In this document: positions 39,806-49,074 of the stretch, one piece after another
Position numbering within the stretch: the stretch's first letter is position 1
How the letters are laid out: each line of letters opens with the position of its first letter
Source of the DNA: Methylomonas koyamae
Lineage (GTDB): Bacteria; Pseudomonadota; Gammaproteobacteria; Methylococcales; Methylomonadaceae
Direction: 5' to 3'
Assembly: GCF_019669905.1 (NCBI RefSeq)
Contig: NZ_AP019777.1
Location: 1,302,001 to 1,366,000 of the forward strand
Length of the DNA stretch: 64,000 nucleotides
Program-made: the position numbers and the translations under genes
The notes under the pieces: generated by a model
The model's database searches: none
The model's input: the letters and a program-made list of their open reading frames with translations, nothing else
What the model was told of the DNA's origin: nothing

Positions 39806-39806
39806 A

Positions 39807-40679
39807 ATGAGCGTAAAAACCAAATTCAAGGATTGGCTGTATACAAACTATCCGGGATCGAAGCAAAAAGTGGAAAACTTCTTTGCCGATGCGCCGCTGC
39901 TGCGGAAATTGTTACGCGTCGGCTTTACCCCAACTTTTCAGGGCTGGGGCATGTCGACGTTTACCCATACGCCGTGGGGCAGCGCGACCGATTTGGGCGA
40001 CATAGAGCAGGCGTTCAACGAAACCTGTAGCCAGTTAACGGAATTGGTTAAAAGCGACGGTTTCAAACTGACCCAATTCAAACCGGCCGAACGCTTGAGT
40101 ATGTTGAATTCGTTGATGTGGCGGCATTACATTGTCTTCTGGAGCGCCACTTTTGCCGCCAAATACGCACCGCGCGGGACGCATAATTTCGTCGAATGCG
40201 GGGTTTGCGACGGCCTGACTTCGTTTTTTGCATTGAATGCGGCATCCCGCGGCGGCTCCGACTGGGGGGCTTACTTGTACGACGCCTGGGAGGCAATGCG
40301 CGGCGATTTATTGTTGGATAGCGAGAAGGGCAACCAAGGCGAATATGCGTATTTGAACGTCGACGTGACTCGGGCCAATCTGGCCATGTTCGGCGAGCGG
40401 GTGCGCTTCAACAAGGGCTACATTCCAGAATCGTTTGCCGGCTCCGAGAATCCCGAGGCGATCGTGTGGATGCATATCGATTTGAATTCGGCGACGCCGA
40501 CCATCGCCGCGCTCGACTTTTTCTGGCCGCGCATGGTATCGGGCGGGGTCGTGTTATTCGACGATTACGCCTGGCCCGGTTACGAAGACACCCGCAATCT
40601 GATCCTGCAATGGTTGAAAGGCAAGGACGGTACGTTGTTGCCGTTGCCTACCGGGCAAGCGCTGATCTTTAAACGCTAA
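39807..40679 (+). CDS. TylF/MycF-like O-methyltransferase
   Basis: The 290-residue protein resembles macrocin O-methyltransferases (TylF family), which are SAM- and metal-dependent enzymes that methylate sugar hydroxyls. Typical parts are NFVECGVCDGLTSFFAL for SAM binding, YLYDAWEAM, and WMHIDLNSATPTIAALDFFWPR followed by GGVVLFDDYAW with metal-binding Asp residues. The start is one base after the glycosyltransferase stop. It probably caps or decorates a glycan. Confidence 0.88.
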   Translation: MSVKTKFKDWLYTNYPGSKQKVENFFADAPLLRKLLRVGFTPTFQGWGMSTFTHTPWGSATDLGDIEQAFNETCSQLTELVKSDGFKLTQFKPAERLSMLNSLMWRHYIVFWSATFAAKYAPRGTHNFVECGVCDGLTSFFALNAASRGGSDWGAYLYDAWEAMRGDLLLDSEKGNQGEYAYLNVDVTRANLAMFGERVRFNKGYIPESFAGSENPEAIVWMHIDLNSATPTIAALDFFWPRMVSGGVVLFDDYAWPGYEDTRNLILQWLKGKDGTLLPLPTGQALIFKR

Positions 40680-40721
40680 TCGCGGAAGCGAGCCGATGGG
40701 ATACCGTTTTAAGGAGCAAAG

Positions 40722-42503
40722 ATGCGTTTTTTAATGCTGGTTTTCAGGATCATTCCGGAAAATTGGCATCGGCGTTTTTTTGGCTTGGTCGCTTTGTATC
40801 TGCTGTTGGGCGTATTCGAGATGCTCGGCGTCGCCTCGATCATGCCCTTTGTCGCCTTATTGTCCGATCCGGCCGCGTTGACCAAATCCTCGACCGGCCA
40901 GTTGTTCGCATTGGTCAGCCCCGTGCCGCTGGAGCAAATACCGGTACACGTGGTGGGCTTGGTCGTGCTGTTTTTATTCGTGTTCGGCAACGTGCTAGGC
41001 TTGGCGTCGATGTGGTTGTCGATCCGGTTTTCGGCGCGGTTGGGCGTCAGATTGGCCGGCGAATTATCGCTGAGCTTTTTCGCCAGGGGCTTGCCGTTTT
41101 TGCGGTCGCAGAATCCGACGATTCACGCCAACTATGTGGTCAGAGAAATCGATCGGGCCGTCTCGGGCGGCATTCTGCAATTGTGCCTGATCGTCAGTAA
41201 AACCTTTCAGGTGGCCTTGGTAGTAGTGCTGCTGGCATTGGTTTCGCCGCTGTTTTCCGCGGTCTTCGGCTTGGCGGCCATCGTCATGTACTCGTTGTTC
41301 TTTCGCGTATTGAGAAAGAAAATGGCCGGAGCCGGCGAAGCCATTTTGCACGCTACCGGCAATGCCACCCGCGCCGCGACCGATTTGTTCGCGTCGGCCA
41401 AGGAAGTGTTGGTGCGCGGTAACCTGGATTACTTCGTCGGCGGTCTGTGCGGCTGGTTGGATGAATACCACCATGCCGATCAGGTTTCCCGGGTGTATCC
41501 GATGGTGCCGAAATACCTGATCGAGCTGTTGGCGTTCTCGATGTTGTTGTCGTTGCCGATCTACCGTTCCTGGAGCGGCGGCGAATACCGTTCCTTGGTG
41601 CCGTTTATTGCGTTGTTCGCCTACGCCGGTTACCGCTTGCTGCCCAATTTGCAACAGGTTTACGCCAGTTTGAGCATACTGAAATTCAATGCTGCGGCGG
41701 TCGAGTATCTCGGCCAATGTTTGGCGGAAGCCAGGGCGCGGTCGGCGTCCGCCACTCGCATAGAACAGTTCGGACAGAGCATCGTCTTCGAAAACGTCGC
41801 TTACACCTATCCGGCCAGCGACGCTCCGGCGCTGGCCGGCGTCTCGTTAGCGATCGCTGCCGGCGAGAAGGTGGCGATCGTCGGCGTTTCCGGGAGCGGA
41901 AAAAGCACCTTGCTCGATTTGATCCTGGGTTTGGTGCCGGCGGCGAGCGGCAGCATTGCGATCGACGGGGTCGAACTCGCCGATCAGCGTTTGTCCTGGG
42001 CGACCGAATTGGTCGGCTACGCGCCGCAAGCGCCGCTGATTTTGGGAGCATCGGTGGCCGAGAATATCGCGTTCGGAATTCCGGCCGACATGATCGATCA
42101 ACGCCGCTGCCGCGAGGTCGCCGATTTTGCAATGGCAGGCGACGTGGTCGCCAATTTGCCGCGCGGTATGGCCACGGTCCTGGGCGGAGACGGTGTGGCG
42201 CTTTCAGGTGGCGAAGCCCAACGCATATCGATTGCTCGCGCGCTGTACCACGATCCGCAAATCGTTGTGCTCGACGAGCCGTCCAGCGCCTTGGACCCGG
42301 TGTTGTCGGCCCGTCTGTTCGAAAAATTGTGCGCGACCGGCTTTAACAAAACGGTGGTCGCGGTGACCCATAACTGGGACGTCTTGCCCGGTTTCGATAA
42401 AATTGTCCTGATGGACTCCGGCCGATTGGTCGCGATCGGCAGCTACGCCGAGGTCGCGCCGCTGGTTGACGAGTTGCGCAAGCGCGAGCCGGCCGAAGTT
42501 TGA
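40722..42503 (+). CDS. ABC transporter, membrane plus ATPase (PglK-like flippase)
   Basis: The 593-residue half-transporter has an N-terminal membrane domain (about 1-320, up to six spans) and an ATP-binding domain. Walker A GVSGSGKST is at 388-396, the signature LSGGEAQR begins near 494, Walker B reads IVVLDEPS and the H-loop is VTHNWD. Exporters of this shape in glycan loci, such as PglK, flip lipid-linked oligosaccharides across the inner membrane. It is the only flippase-type gene in the window, since no Wzx is seen, so it is the likely export step. Confidence 0.9.
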   Translation: MRFLMLVFRIIPENWHRRFFGLVALYLLLGVFEMLGVASIMPFVALLSDPAALTKSSTGQLFALVSPVPLEQIPVHVVGLVVLFLFVFGNVLGLASMWLSIRFSARLGVRLAGELSLSFFARGLPFLRSQNPTIHANYVVREIDRAVSGGILQLCLIVSKTFQVALVVVLLALVSPLFSAVFGLAAIVMYSLFFRVLRKKMAGAGEAILHATGNATRAATDLFASAKEVLVRGNLDYFVGGLCGWLDEYHHADQVSRVYPMVPKYLIELLAFSMLLSLPIYRSWSGGEYRSLVPFIALFAYAGYRLLPNLQQVYASLSILKFNAAAVEYLGQCLAEARARSASATRIEQFGQSIVFENVAYTYPASDAPALAGVSLAIAAGEKVAIVGVSGSGKSTLLDLILGLVPAASGSIAIDGVELADQRLSWATELVGYAPQAPLILGASVAENIAFGIPADMIDQRRCREVADFAMAGDVVANLPRGMATVLGGDGVALSGGEAQRISIARALYHDPQIVVLDEPSSALDPVLSARLFEKLCATGFNKTVVAVTHNWDVLPGFDKIVLMDSGRLVAIGSYAEVAPLVDELRKREPAEV

Positions 42504-42656
42504 CCGGCTCGGGTATCCACAAATTTCGCAGGTGAAAGCCGTCGGCCTATCGTGTATCATCCACGGTTTTTTGTTTGGCTCGCTCGCGTTGAAAAATAAA
42601 ATGGTGCGCCCGTTACAGTCCCGCCGATTGGCTGCCGACCTTTTTAAAATAGATTC

Positions 42657-43436
42657 ATGAAAGCAGTCATTCTGGCCGGCGGGCTCGGTACCCGCATCAG
42701 CGAAGAAACCGTTGCCCGACCCAAACCGATGATCGAAATCGGCGGCAAGCCGATTTTGTGGCACATCATGAAGATTTACTCCGCGCACGGCATTAACGAG
42801 TTCATCGTTTGCTGCGGTTACAAGGGCTATGTGATCAAGGAGTATTTCGCCAATTATTTTCTGCATATGTCGGACGTGACGTTCGACATGCAAAAAAACG
42901 AAATGGAAGTCCATCACCGCTATGCCGAACCGTGGCGGGTAACGCTGGTCGATACCGGCGACGACACCATGACCGGCGGCCGCTTGAAACGGGTCGCGGC
43001 CTATCTGCAAAACGAAACGGCGTTTTGTTTCACCTACGGCGACGGCGTCGCCGACGTCGATGTCTCCGCTGCGATTCGCTTTCATCATAGCCACGGCAAA
43101 CTGGCTACCGTCACCGCGGTGCAACCCGCCGGCCGCTACGGCGCATTGGATTTGGCCGGGACCCAGGTCAAAGGCTTCATGGAAAAACCGAAAGGCGACG
43201 GCGGCTGGATCAACGGCGGTTTCTTCGTGTTATCTCCGGAGTGCGTGCAATACATCGACGGCGATGCAACCCACTGGGAAGCCGAGCCGTTGACCCGTCT
43301 GGCGCAGCAGGGGCAGTTGATGGCTTTCGAGCATGCCGGCTTCTGGCAGCCGATGGATACGTTGCGCGATAAGAATCAGCTCGAGGAGTTGTGGCAATCC
43401 GGGGGCGCACCGTGGAAGGTTTGGCATGAATCCTGA
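42657..43436 (+). CDS. rfbF: Glucose-1-phosphate cytidylyltransferase
   Basis: RfbF makes CDP-glucose from glucose-1-phosphate and CTP, the entry to CDP-deoxysugars. The 259-residue protein has [45 protein letters not shown] with metal-binding Asp, and the [12 protein letters not shown] ending typical of the family. It follows a 153-base gap in which I see no strong promoter. Its last codons overlap the rfbG start by 11 bases, so the two are coupled. Confidence 0.96.
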   Translation: MKAVILAGGLGTRISEETVARPKPMIEIGGKPILWHIMKIYSAHGINEFIVCCGYKGYVIKEYFANYFLHMSDVTFDMQKNEMEVHHRYAEPWRVTLVDTGDDTMTGGRLKRVAAYLQNETAFCFTYGDGVADVDVSAAIRFHHSHGKLATVTAVQPAGRYGALDLAGTQVKGFMEKPKGDGGWINGGFFVLSPECVQYIDGDATHWEAEPLTRLAQQGQLMAFEHAGFWQPMDTLRDKNQLEELWQSGGAPWKVWHES

Positions 43437-44502
43437 ATTCTGGCGCGGCAAGCGAGTGTTCGTCACCGGCCATACTGGTTTCAAAGGCGGCTGGTTGACG
43501 ATGCTGTTGCATTCGTTGGGTGCGGAGGTTTACGGCTATGCGCTGCCTCCGGCCACCGAACCGTCTTTATTCGAGGAGGCCAGCGTAGAGTCGTTGCTCG
43601 CCGCGCATGTGTTGGCGGACATCCGCGATCTGCCGCGTTTGACGGCGGCGCTGGACCAAGCCCGGCCCGATATCGTCCTGCATCTGGCTGCGCAACCGCT
43701 GGTGCGTTATTCCTACCGCGAGCCGGTCGAGACTTTTCAGGTCAATGTGTTGGGGACGGTAAATTTACTGGAGGCCGTGCGCCGGCAGAGCACGGTTCGC
43801 GCGGTGGTCAACGTTACCACCGATAAATGCTACGAAAACCGCGAGTGGCTGTGGCCCTATCGGGAAAACGAAGCCATGGGCGGCCGCGATCCTTATTCCG
43901 CCAGCAAAGGCTGCGCGGAATTGGTGACGGCCGCTTACCGGGCGTCGTTTCTGGCGCAGGCCGGGGTTCATCTGGCATCGGCCCGCGCCGGCAACGTGAT
44001 CGGCGGCGGCGATTGGGCGGAAGACCGCTTGATTCCGGACGCCCTGCGCGCGCTGGACCGCGGCGAAGAATTGGTGATTCGGGCGCCGAATGCGACGCGG
44101 CCCTGGCAGCATGTGCTGGAGCCGCTGTCCGGTTATTTGACGTTAGCCGAGCATTTATTCGAGCCTGGCGAATCATTCGCCGAGGGCTGGAATTTCGGGC
44201 CGCGGGAACAGGACGCCAAACCGGTGGCTTGGTTGCTAGGCGAATTGGCGAAGTGCTTCCCGGCGCTGAATTGGCGCTCCGAGCCGAGCGATCTGCACGA
44301 AGCGCATTTTCTGAGTCTGGACAGCAGTAAAGCCCGGCAGCGTTTGGATTGGCAGCCGCGCTGGCGCTTGCGGATCGCTATCGAAAAAACGGCTGCCTGG
44401 CATCAGGCCTGGCGCAATGGCGAGGACATGGCGGAGTTCAGTGCCGGACAAATTCGGGATTACCGGCAAGTACCGCATGGAGACGGTCTTGGCGCAATTT
44501 GA
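43426..44502 (+). CDS. rfbG: CDP-glucose 4,6-dehydratase
   Basis: RfbG turns CDP-glucose into CDP-4-keto-6-deoxyglucose. The 358-residue SDR protein starts [22 protein letters not shown], has [16 protein letters not shown] and VTTDKCYEN, and the Tyr-x3-Lys pair in [16 protein letters not shown] at 43414-43419 supports the ATG at 43426 over longer frames inside rfbF. Its end overlaps the next gene by 26 bases. Confidence 0.96.
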   Translation: MNPEFWRGKRVFVTGHTGFKGGWLTMLLHSLGAEVYGYALPPATEPSLFEEASVESLLAAHVLADIRDLPRLTAALDQARPDIVLHLAAQPLVRYSYREPVETFQVNVLGTVNLLEAVRRQSTVRAVVNVTTDKCYENREWLWPYRENEAMGGRDPYSASKGCAELVTAAYRASFLAQAGVHLASARAGNVIGGGDWAEDRLIPDALRALDRGEELVIRAPNATRPWQHVLEPLSGYLTLAEHLFEPGESFAEGWNFGPREQDAKPVAWLLGELAKCFPALNWRSEPSDLHEAHFLSLDSSKARQRLDWQPRWRLRIAIEKTAAWHQAWRNGEDMAEFSAGQIRDYRQVPHGDGLGAI

Positions 44503-45049
44503 AGTCATCGCGACGCCGCTGGCCGGATTGAAATTGATTCGGCGGCGCTGCTCGGAAGATAGCCGCGGTTATTTTTCCCGGTTTTTCTGCGCGGCCGAAT
44601 TGAACGCTGCCGGCTTTTCCGAGCCGGTCGCCCAGATCAACCAGACTCTGACTCGCCGTTGCGGTGCGGTCAGAGGCATGCATTTTCAAGCTCCGCCCCA
44701 CGCCGAGATCAAATTGGTCAGTTGTCTCAGGGGACGGATATTCGACGTCGCGGTCGATTTGAGACGCGGATCGTCGACCTTTCTGCACTGGTTCGGCGTG
44801 GAATTGTCGGCGCAGAACCGCGAGTCGCTGTTGATTCCGCAGGGTTTCGCCCACGGTTTCCAGACCTTGGCGGACGACTGCGAATTACTCTATCTGCACA
44901 GTACCGCCTATGCGCCGGCTGCGGAGGGGGCGTTGCATGCATTAGAGCCGAGAGTGGCTATCGACTGGCCGTTGGCGATTACCGAAATGTCGGAGCGCGA
45001 CCGGCAGCACCCCAACTTAACATCCGATTTTCAAGGTATCGAGCTATGA
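44477..45049 (+). CDS. Sugar 3,5-epimerase of the RmlC family (CDP-sugar branch)
   Basis: The 190-residue cupin protein resembles RfbC: SRGYFSRFFCAAEL, the catalytic His in AVRGMHFQAPP, RGRIFDVAVDLRRGS and PQGFAHGFQTL. It differs clearly from the rfbC at 27.7 kb, so it is a paralogue and not a copy. Sitting between rfbG and a C-methyltransferase, it probably epimerises the CDP-4-keto-6-deoxy sugar. ATG at 44477 is chosen as the first start with a normal N-terminus, and its stop overlaps the next gene as ATGA. Confidence 0.87.
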   Translation: METVLAQFEVIATPLAGLKLIRRRCSEDSRGYFSRFFCAAELNAAGFSEPVAQINQTLTRRCGAVRGMHFQAPPHAEIKLVSCLRGRIFDVAVDLRRGSSTFLHWFGVELSAQNRESLLIPQGFAHGFQTLADDCELLYLHSTAYAPAAEGALHALEPRVAIDWPLAITEMSERDRQHPNLTSDFQGIEL

Positions 45050-46272
45050 AATGCCGTCATTGCGGTTCCGAACTCTCTCTGCCCTTGATCGATCTGGGTA
45101 GCGCTCCGCCTTCGAACTCCTATCTGACCGCAGACACTTTGCATGCGCCGGAACGTTGGTATCCGCTACGGGTTTTGGTGTGCGAGCAGTGCTGGTTGGT
45201 ACAGACTGAGGACTACGCGCATTGCGCCGAATTTTTCTCGGCCGATTACGCCTATTTCAGTTCGTTCTCGTCGACGTGGCTGCAGCACGCCGAAAATTAC
45301 GTCGCGGCGATGGTTCGGCGTTTCAATTTGGATGCCGGCGCTTTAGTCGTGGAAGTCGCGTCGAACGACGGTTACCTGCTGCAATACGTGCAGGCGCGCG
45401 GGATCGGCGCTTTGGGGATCGAGCCCACCGCGAGTACCGCCCAGGCCGCCCGCGATAAGGGCCTGCAAGTGATAGAGGAGTTTTTCGGCGCACAGTTGGC
45501 CGAGCGGCTGGCGGCCGACGGCATTCGAGCCGATTTGATGGCGGCGAACAACGTGCTGGCGCACGTACCCGACATCAACGACTTTGTCCGCGGCTTTGCG
45601 CTGTTGCTGAAACCGGCCGGGGTGGCGACGTTCGAATTTCCGCATCTGCTGAATTTGGTCGAAAGCAATCAGTTCGATACGATTTACCACGAGCATTTTT
45701 CCTACTTGTCGTTAACGGCGGTACAGCGCATATTCGCCGAAAACGGTTTGACGCTGTTCGACGTCGAGGAATTGCCGACCCACGGCGGCAGCTTGCGGGT
45801 TTTTGCCCAGCGCACGGCAGATGGCGCGCAGCCGGTTGAGCCTTGCGTTGCCGAACTGTTGCGGCGCGAGGCCCGGGCCGGCATGGCCGCTACCGCTTTT
45901 TACGCCGGCTTCCAGAAGCGAGCCGATGCGCTAAAGAACGATCTGCTAAGCTTTTTGCTGGAAGCCGCCCGCAACGGCAAAAAAGTCGCAGCTTACGGCG
46001 CAGCGGCGAAAGGCAATACCTTACTGAATTATGCCGGTGTGCGTCCGGATTTGATTGGCTACGTCGTGGACCGCAATCCGGCAAAACAGGGGAAATGGCT
46101 GCCCGGCAGCCGGATACCGATCGTCGACGAGCCGCATTTGCAACGCGATAAGCCGGATTATGTTTTGATTCTGCCTTGGAATTTACAGCGCGAAGTCGTA
46201 GCGCAATTGGCTTATGTGCGGGATTGGGGCGGCCGCTTCGCCATCGCGGTGCCGGAGTTAACGGTTCTCTAA
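45046..46272 (+). CDS. Sugar C-methyltransferase with zinc-binding N-terminus
   Basis: The 408-residue protein has three parts. A zinc-binding N-terminus has CRHCG and CEQCW (residues about 3-7 and 45-49). A class I SAM domain has VVEVASNDGYLLQYV and GIEPTAS. A C-terminal domain has VAAYGAAAKGNTLLNY and the IPIVDEPHL ending. This is the layout of TylC3-type enzymes that add a methyl group to carbon 3 of keto-deoxysugars. The conserved YHEHFSYLSL stretch is present. It overlaps its neighbours by four bases on the left and one on the right. Confidence 0.92.
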   Translation: MKCRHCGSELSLPLIDLGSAPPSNSYLTADTLHAPERWYPLRVLVCEQCWLVQTEDYAHCAEFFSADYAYFSSFSSTWLQHAENYVAAMVRRFNLDAGALVVEVASNDGYLLQYVQARGIGALGIEPTASTAQAARDKGLQVIEEFFGAQLAERLAADGIRADLMAANNVLAHVPDINDFVRGFALLLKPAGVATFEFPHLLNLVESNQFDTIYHEHFSYLSLTAVQRIFAENGLTLFDVEELPTHGGSLRVFAQRTADGAQPVEPCVAELLRREARAGMAATAFYAGFQKRADALKNDLLSFLLEAARNGKKVAAYGAAAKGNTLLNYAGVRPDLIGYVVDRNPAKQGKWLPGSRIPIVDEPHLQRDKPDYVLILPWNLQREVVAQLAYVRDWGGRFAIAVPELTVL

Positions 46273-47180
46273 TGAGAATCGCGGTTACCGGCGCCGACGG
46301 CTTCATCGGCCGTTATCTACTGCCGATCTTGCTGGCGCAGGGCCACCAGGTCGCCGCCGTTTCCAGGCGGGCCGGCCATCCGCCGCAGCCCGGCCTGAGC
46401 TGGTTGCAGGCCGATTTGTTGGATGCCGGGCAAGTCAGGCAAGCGATGGCCGAAGCCGAGGCCGAGTGCTTGATCCACTTGGCCTGGTTTGTCGAGCACG
46501 GCCGATTTTGGACCGCGGCCGAAAACTTTGCCTGGTGCGACGCGACGGCCGGTCTACTGGCGGCGTTTAACGAGTTTGGTGGTAAGCGGGCGGTGTTGGC
46601 CGGAACCTGTGCCGAATACGATTGGAACTACGGCTATTGCATTGAAGGTAAAACGCCAACCGTGCCGGCGACGCTGTACGGCAAGTGCAAAGATGCCGCC
46701 CGGCAATTTGCCGAACATTTTTGCCGCGACAACGGCATCGAGTGGGTGTGGGGACGGATTTTTACGCCGTACGGGCCAGGTGAGCCGGTGGGGCGATTCG
46801 TGCCGTCCGTGCTATCGGCCATGGGCCGGGGCGAAGTTTTGAAATGCAGCCACGGCCGGCAGTTTCGCGATTTTCTGCACGCGAGCGATGTGGCGGCGGC
46901 TTTCGCCCATTTGGCGGCAAACACGCCGGCGACCGGAGTGTTTAACATCGCCTCGGGCGAACCTATGCGACTGGCAGATATCGTGGCGATCTGCGCCGGG
47001 TTGTTCGAAGCCGAGCCGGCTGTCGAATTCGGCGCGGTGCCGGTGGCCGAATACGATCCGCTGATGCTGGTCGGCTGCGCGGACAAGCTGGCCGCAACCG
47101 GTTGGGCTGCACGGATATCGATCCGCGACGGCCTTGCCGATTACCGAATTAAAATTAACGAATTGAAGGGGAGTGAATGA
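46272..47180 (+). CDS. NAD-dependent epimerase/dehydratase (likely 4-ketoreductase)
   Basis: The 302-residue SDR protein begins MRIAVTGADGFIGRYLLP, the Rossmann glycine motif, and has a Tyr-x3-Lys pair in LYGKCKDAARQF. In place of the usual Ser-Thr stretch it has AGTCAEYDW. It is probably the final reductase of the branched CDP-deoxysugar, acting after the C-methyltransferase, but an epimerase role is equally possible. It starts as TAATG with the preceding gene and overlaps the next. Confidence 0.88.
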   Translation: MRIAVTGADGFIGRYLLPILLAQGHQVAAVSRRAGHPPQPGLSWLQADLLDAGQVRQAMAEAEAECLIHLAWFVEHGRFWTAAENFAWCDATAGLLAAFNEFGGKRAVLAGTCAEYDWNYGYCIEGKTPTVPATLYGKCKDAARQFAEHFCRDNGIEWVWGRIFTPYGPGEPVGRFVPSVLSAMGRGEVLKCSHGRQFRDFLHASDVAAAFAHLAANTPATGVFNIASGEPMRLADIVAICAGLFEAEPAVEFGAVPVAEYDPLMLVGCADKLAATGWAARISIRDGLADYRIKINELKGSE

Positions 47181-47962
47181 TGGATCCGGTAACACAGTTT
47201 GCGCTTGAAAGAGAGTCAATCCGCCAGGCTTTCGCGGCAAACAATGAGGCCGAACGGCTAACTCGCGCCTGGATGAATTTCGCTCAAGCCGGCAAATATT
47301 CATACCAATTCGACTGGATGGGGCGGCCGATCATTCAGTATCCGCAAGACATCGTGGCGATGCAGGAGTTGATTTGGTCGGTCAAGCCCGACCTGATCGT
47401 CGAGACCGGTATCGCCCATGGCGGCTCGTTGATTTTCAGCGCGTCGATGCTGGCGTTGCTGGACATGGCCGACGCGATCGAAGCCGGCGAACAGTCGCTG
47501 AATCTGCGCGATTGCCGTCGCAAGGTGATCGGCATCGATATCGACATTCGCGCCCATAACCGGGCCGCGATCGAAGCCCATCCGATGAGTGCGCGGATCG
47601 AAATGATCCAAGGTTCCAGCATCGCTCCGGAAACCGTGGCCCAAGTTAGAGCTCGCGCAGAAGGTTCGCAACGGATTTTGGTATGTCTGGACTCCAACCA
47701 CACCCACGACCACGTGCTGGCCGAGCTGGAAGCCTATGCGCCGTTGACCACGGTAGGCAGTTACTGCGTCGTGTTCGATACCATGGTCGAGGACATGCCG
47801 GCCGACCTGTTCCCGGACCGCCCCTGGGGGCCGGGCGACAATCCGAAAACCGCGGTCAGGCAATATTTGCAGTCGCATCCCGAATTCGAGATCGATAAAG
47901 GCCTGGACCATAAACTGCAGATATCGGTGGCCCCGGACGGCTTTTTGAAACGCCTGCGCTAA
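47177..47962 (+). CDS. CmcI-like (cephalosporin hydroxylase family) methyltransferase
   Basis: The 261-residue protein belongs to the CmcI/rhamnosyl O-methyltransferase group, metal-dependent SAM enzymes that often methylate sugars. It has WSVKPDLIVETGIAHGGSL, VIGIDIDIRAHNR and VCLDSNHTHDHVLAELEAY, then VFDTMVEDMP with acidic metal ligands. Two ATGs are adjacent. GAAGGGGAG is better spaced for the second (47180), but the difference is one residue. It ends 26 bases before the acyltransferase. Confidence 0.87.
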   Translation: MMDPVTQFALERESIRQAFAANNEAERLTRAWMNFAQAGKYSYQFDWMGRPIIQYPQDIVAMQELIWSVKPDLIVETGIAHGGSLIFSASMLALLDMADAIEAGEQSLNLRDCRRKVIGIDIDIRAHNRAAIEAHPMSARIEMIQGSSIAPETVAQVRARAEGSQRILVCLDSNHTHDHVLAELEAYAPLTTVGSYCVVFDTMVEDMPADLFPDRPWGPGDNPKTAVRQYLQSHPEFEIDKGLDHKLQISVAPDGFLKRLR

Positions 47963-47988
47963 CCGCAGTCCGACCGCCGGCCTTGCCG

Positions 47989-49074
47989 ATGCCCCGTTTT
48001 TCCGGTCTGCCCGTATCCATGCCTCACGCTCTTCCCGCGGCTGTCGGCCTCGACGCCGGTCCGGCGGTTGCGGTGCAACGCGGCGAGCGCATCCAAACTC
48101 TGGATTTTTTTCGCGGCATCGCCATTTTGATGGTGATTTGCGGCCATTTTCTGCCGCAGCGCTTGGTCTTCGGTGATTTGGCAGCATTGTTTGCGACCAT
48201 GGGCAGGGGCGGCGTGATCGTATTCTTTTTGCTCAGCGGCTATTTGATTATCAGGAGTTTGCAGGGGTGCTCTATCGGGGCTTTCCTATGCCGGAGGTTT
48301 TTCAAAATTTTCCCGGCCTATTGGTTGAACCTGCTGGTCTTGTTCATTGCCGGCCAACTGGGTTTCGGTTTGGCGAGCCACTCCAATGCAACCTACTTGG
48401 CGAATTTTGCAATGCTGTCCGACCTGTTTAGGGTAGCCAATGTCAGCAATGAGTATTGGACTTTGTTGATCGAAGTGAAGTTTTACGTGTTTATCGCTTG
48501 CTATTTTCACTGGTTCGGCATCCGTTTTGTTTCCGCGCTGCCGTTATTGTTTACCGTGGCCAACGCTACGGTGTTTGCGCTCAGAGGCCAAGCCAGCCAG
48601 TTATTGACGTTTTTTCCGGTTTTTTTTGTCGGTATTCAGGTGTTGCTGGCCGAGAAATCGGGCTGGGCGAGGTCGAACCTGTTGCGTTTGGCTTCGACCG
48701 GTCTGCTGGCCGGACTTAACGTTGCCTTGTTCGACGGCATTTATCCGCTTTGGTCGATAGCCTATATCCTCGGGGGCGCTGTCGCCATGGTAGGGCTGTT
48801 GCAATCCGGATTCTCGCTGGGTTTGCTGGCCTTTTTCGGTAAGGTGTCCTACAGCAATTATTTGTACCATACCTTGGTCGGCTATTCGCTGTTCGAATGG
48901 ATCGGCCGGCAACAGACCGTCGCCAGCAATCTGATCGCCGTTGCCGCCGTGGTGGTGGTGTCGACGTGGGTGGCTTATCTGAGTTACATCCTGGTCGAGC
49001 TACCGTCGGGACGGTTTTGCAAAGTTCATGAGCCGCGGTTTCTGCTGCGGTTCTCCAAGTTGCGGAGACGTTAA
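47989..49074 (+). CDS. Membrane acyltransferase (acyltransferase-3 family)
   Basis: The 361-residue inner-membrane protein has about ten spans and the family opening TLDFFRGIAILMVICGHFLP with the catalytic His. It continues with FFLLSGYLIIRSL and a FFKIFPAYWLNLL segment with the conserved Arg before it. Such OafA-like proteins add acetyl groups to surface sugars. ATG at 47989 is preferred to a TTG six bases earlier. Its stop overlaps the wecB start as TAATG. Confidence 0.9.
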   Translation: MPRFSGLPVSMPHALPAAVGLDAGPAVAVQRGERIQTLDFFRGIAILMVICGHFLPQRLVFGDLAALFATMGRGGVIVFFLLSGYLIIRSLQGCSIGAFLCRRFFKIFPAYWLNLLVLFIAGQLGFGLASHSNATYLANFAMLSDLFRVANVSNEYWTLLIEVKFYVFIACYFHWFGIRFVSALPLLFTVANATVFALRGQASQLLTFFPVFFVGIQVLLAEKSGWARSNLLRLASTGLLAGLNVALFDGIYPLWSIAYILGGAVAMVGLLQSGFSLGLLAFFGKVSYSNYLYHTLVGYSLFEWIGRQQTVASNLIAVAAVVVVSTWVAYLSYILVELPSGRFCKVHEPRFLLRFSKLRRR

